Shown here: one piece after another, positions 60,978-64,000 of the stretch
Layout of the letters: each line of letters opens with the position of its first letter
How positions within the stretch are numbered: the stretch's first letter is position 1
Origin: Hymenolepis diminuta
Taxonomy: Eukaryota > Platyhelminthes > Cestoda > Cyclophyllidea > Hymenolepididae
Direction of reading: 5' to 3'
NCBI GenBank assembly: GCA_900708905.1
Contig: CAADRB010000041.1
Span: 940,209 to 1,004,208, forward strand
Length of the DNA stretch: 64,000 nucleotides
The notes under the pieces: generated by a model
Seen by the model: the letters and a program-made list of their open reading frames with translations, nothing else
What the model was told of the DNA's origin: nothing
Database searches by the model: none
Position numbers and translations under genes: made by a program

Positions 60978-63944
60978 AGGTTATGACAAGAAACATTAAG
61001 TAGTGTACTCGAAACTATGGCAAATCTACCTGAACCACAAGGGTGTATATCTAATTGAGAAATATTGACAACACATATCATGTGTACGTGTCTCAATCAT
61101 CTAAAGTTAACTCAATTGAATCCTGCGTGTAAAATGCCGAAGGAAACCTCAAAGAAATGTCAATCATTACAGAAACAGCTAGGACCCAAATACATCAATT
61201 ATTCAAGAGCTGCTAAGCGGCATTTGTACATAACTGTTAGTTGGCATTTATCATTGAAAACCTTTGACTTACTACACTAACGATTAAATTTTACCGAACA
61301 TAAAAAATATATGCTCTTAATTATTCTCTTTGATCAGAGTTAGTAAATTTTTCATCAAGATCATGAAATGGACTTTGATCTGCAATTGCAAAGGTAGAGG
61401 TTTTCAAATCAGAAAACAGATTGTTTGGAAACAATATTCAAGAATTTAAAGAAAATGATTTGGCTGAGTTCTCTCACTCATTAAATTTAAATAACACTCA
61501 GGACACGGAGATAAGTAATCAGCTGGGAGATAACAGTTTAAAAAATCAATTCATCAGAGCATTAACACGACACCTTTACAATATATGCGATGGCCAAAAG
61601 CTTCCTGAAATGAAATTCTGGTTTATAGTTACTGAAGTTAACCATAAGCATATGCAGTAAAGTCTAAAACACCATTTTGGCCAGACTCTTTTGATTGATT
61701 CCGGGGAAATATGACGATGCGGGGAGGGAGGAGAAAACCAGACATTGGCAACCGTCACTGATGTAAATAATCATGACATGGGGGGACGTTCTACACATCA
61801 CCCGTTTGACAGTAATTGGCGCTTTTGTCTTCTATCACGTCAAACACAAAGAAATGTGTTTTAGAGGCACAAAAAACTAAACATATGATTTCGGTTTCCT
61901 CTTGGCTACCTATCTTTGTCATTTCGCGATGAAATGAATAATGTTCTCCGACGATAATTTTGATTAATTTCTCGGAAGCGCATTTCCAACAAACAGGACT
62001 GCGAATTAACTGGGGTTTGAAACTGGCAAATGGAGAGTGGGGAGAAAAAAGATACATTAATTTTGAATTGGAACATGGGGTAATGTTACGCACCTAATTT
62101 TCATGAACACTTCTCAGCTGTTTTCCGGAAATGACTTAAGATTCACTTTTTAAATGAACGATATTTACGATGAAAATGTGAACTCTGTGAAGCTTTCAAC
62201 AAAAGCATTGTATATTTTTCAGTGACTGAATGTAAAATTTCCCTTAATATAATTTGTAAGAGATATGAATTCACGCAGCCATTAGAGGTTGTACTTGAAA
62301 AAGTATCTGAAATTACATACACAGTAAAGACTATTCTCGATTATTCACTGAATACGGCCGTACGAACACATATGGTGCCACTTTTTAATTGTGTTTAAAT
62401 TTAAGAGTGACTACTGGCTTATGAAAAAAGGATGTTTAACATACAAGACCATAGACTACCCATAAACATGAAATGCGTACTTCAAATGGCGGTGAAGATT
62501 TCCGTCTAAGAAAACACAAATAAACGACATAAAATTCATGCATGTGTGGACTTAAAGAATATTTTATGCCGAGGAGGGGAAAATTTTATTGCTGCTAAAG
62601 AAGCGCCTGTAGAAGTAGCAACAGAATTTCAGATCCTCCAAAACCGGATAATTGTCACGGTTTGTCAACCTTGTGACCTTAAAAATTAATATAACTCCCA
62701 CTGAAAGGTTTGAAATGAGGTCGTTCTTTTGGTGAAAGGGGAGGGAAGTTGTAGATGTGTCACCTCAGAAACCGAAATTTTGATGGCTAGATGTCACGAG
62801 CTTTACTTTTAATTGCGTGACAGATGTCAACTCTTTCGAGCAAAATAAAAATCTTGGAAAATTTTCTTATTTGCATCACCCAACATTAAATGTGATTTAT
62901 TCAGTTTCTTTAATAATCAAAAGCGTTTCATGAATTTCCAATACCTACTGAAGGAAGTTCATGTTCATTCCTTCTAGTAAACAGTATCTTATCTGTTCAG
63001 ATTTTTATTCCATCCGCAGTATAAAGGCGGATTTAAATCCGTAGCTATTCAGCACCACAAAAAATATTTACTGCTTTTATCATAGTGCACTAGCAAAACG
63101 CATCTACTCTATTCCAAACTGTTCGAATCGGAAATATTGGTCGATTTTATTATATTCGGTAATTTGTATATGCAAGTTTTGAATATTAAGAGATGTAATA
63201 CGTGAAAAGGATAGATCGGTCTAAAATATTCTATGGATTCGTCAAACCGAATATGAATTTAATATATATATATATTTTTTATTTATTTGAATAGTTATGA
63301 AGCCAATTTGAGGCTGCAGTTACGTAATAGCGTACACAGGTGCTTAATGAGATGTTTCCCAGACTACGTGCTGGAAAGGGGTCATCAAATTTCCCTAAAT
63401 TAGACTAATGATTCATTAGCTCTTTCCCCAGCAGGATACTTTCTAATGTGCAATGACCCGTTCACTCGAGTGATACGACAAGCGATAAAATTAAAGAGAA
63501 AGAGATCTCTTCATTGCATCTTAATGACTTAGTTGAGAGGAGTATTAGTGTTTTAAACATTACAAATAATAAGATAAGACCAAATTATTAAGCACACGCT
63601 TATTGAGAGCATAAGGATTTTGCTAGCTCCCAAAGAAACAAGTCCATCAAGACTATGACGTCGGTAATGCGCATAAACAATGGCGGTTACTGATTTCGTC
63701 TCTATCAGTACATATGTTTGTGAATAGACCTAAAGGTGTAGCGCTGAAACATCAACTCTCAATTAGAATTAGCGTGTCAACGAAATAGAAGCAGTAGCGT
63801 TGCAGGAATAGACATGTTGTTTCGTGTTAGGTGACTATTAAGTATGTATATAAATATAAACCATAACTAGAACCACCCCATCTACCCCTCCCCCTTTTTT
63901 TCGGCCACCACAACCGGCCACATTGTTTTCAGACTGCAATAGCC
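60978..63944. other. Right-hand flank, no assigned gene
   Basis: Contains three coding-like but unassigned ORFs: 61379-61660 on the plus strand (93 codons without an initial ATG, polar, with NSLKNQFIRALTRHLYNI), 62093-61791 on the minus strand (100 codons), and a plus frame ending near 62688 (KEAPVEVATEFQILQNR). An (AT)n run lies at about 63259-63274. These ORF lengths are at the upper end of what chance gives here. Confidence 0.3.
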
Positions 63945-64000
63945 ATGGCGCTAACATGTGGCAGCCATTCTAGAAGAGTGGCGTTTAAAACACACCAGTA
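63945..64000 (+). CDS. Possible first coding exon, cut by the window edge
   Basis: After a C/T-rich tract (63873-63902) and an acceptor-like TTGTTTTCAG, an ATG in good initiation context (AGCCATGG) opens a frame through to the window end. It reads MALTCGSHSRRVAFKTHQ. The 18 codons are too few to identify. The GC-richer local composition supports a gene boundary. Confidence 0.25.
   Translation, partial: MALTCGSHSRRVAFKTHQ

Noticed and set aside
63300..63420. Possible fourth copy of the SINE-like family
   Set aside because: A few short shared words (GAATAGTTA, GTACACA) appear in order, but the alignment between them is not convincing.

Overview
The window looks like nuclear DNA of a flatworm, most likely a tapeworm and perhaps a hymenolepidid. 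The DNA is visibly AT-rich and there are no bacterial-style operons. Genes are split by very short introns (35, 43, 43, 46 and 91 bp in one gene) as well as longer ones. Almost no autonomous transposon coding is visible. The taxon is inferred from base composition and intron-size style, not from a marker gene.

Layout. Positions 1-891 hold a perfect 445-bp duplication split by a single N at 446, most likely an unmerged contig end. Positions 1294-5773 hold two plus-strand genes about 105 bp apart: a TEDC1-like gene and a Moonraker (KIAA0753/OFIP)-like gene. Both families act at centrioles. Convergent to them, on the minus strand, is a clear ATG9 autophagy lipid-scramblase gene (6067-10077, three coding exons). 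From about 10.1 to 57.2 kb no gene can be confidently assigned. This stretch holds two families of old dispersed repeats, some GC-richer islands, small hairpins, and a few low-confidence exon-like ORFs, of which the most coherent are 34630-34816, 37428-41228 and 52908-53595. At 57253-59532 on the minus strand lies an intronless gene for a 759-residue leucine-rich-repeat/immunoglobulin single-pass membrane protein. Upstream of it, two diverged direct repeats of about 157 bp flank a frameshifted pseudogene that weakly resembles lactate dehydrogenase. The last 3 kb hold nothing certain. A possible first coding exon runs off the right edge at 63945.

How the genes relate. TEDC1 and Moonraker proteins both support centriole architecture in other animals, so their tight head-to-tail spacing here is notable. 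It could reflect polycistronic transcription resolved by spliced-leader trans-splicing, which is known in cestodes. ATG9 and the LRR-Ig receptor have no obvious functional link to that pair.

Limits. Exon boundaries come from splice signals and reading phase only, without transcripts. In DNA this AT-rich, open frames of 60-100 codons arise often by chance, so the candidate exons in the gene-poor centre are given low confidence.
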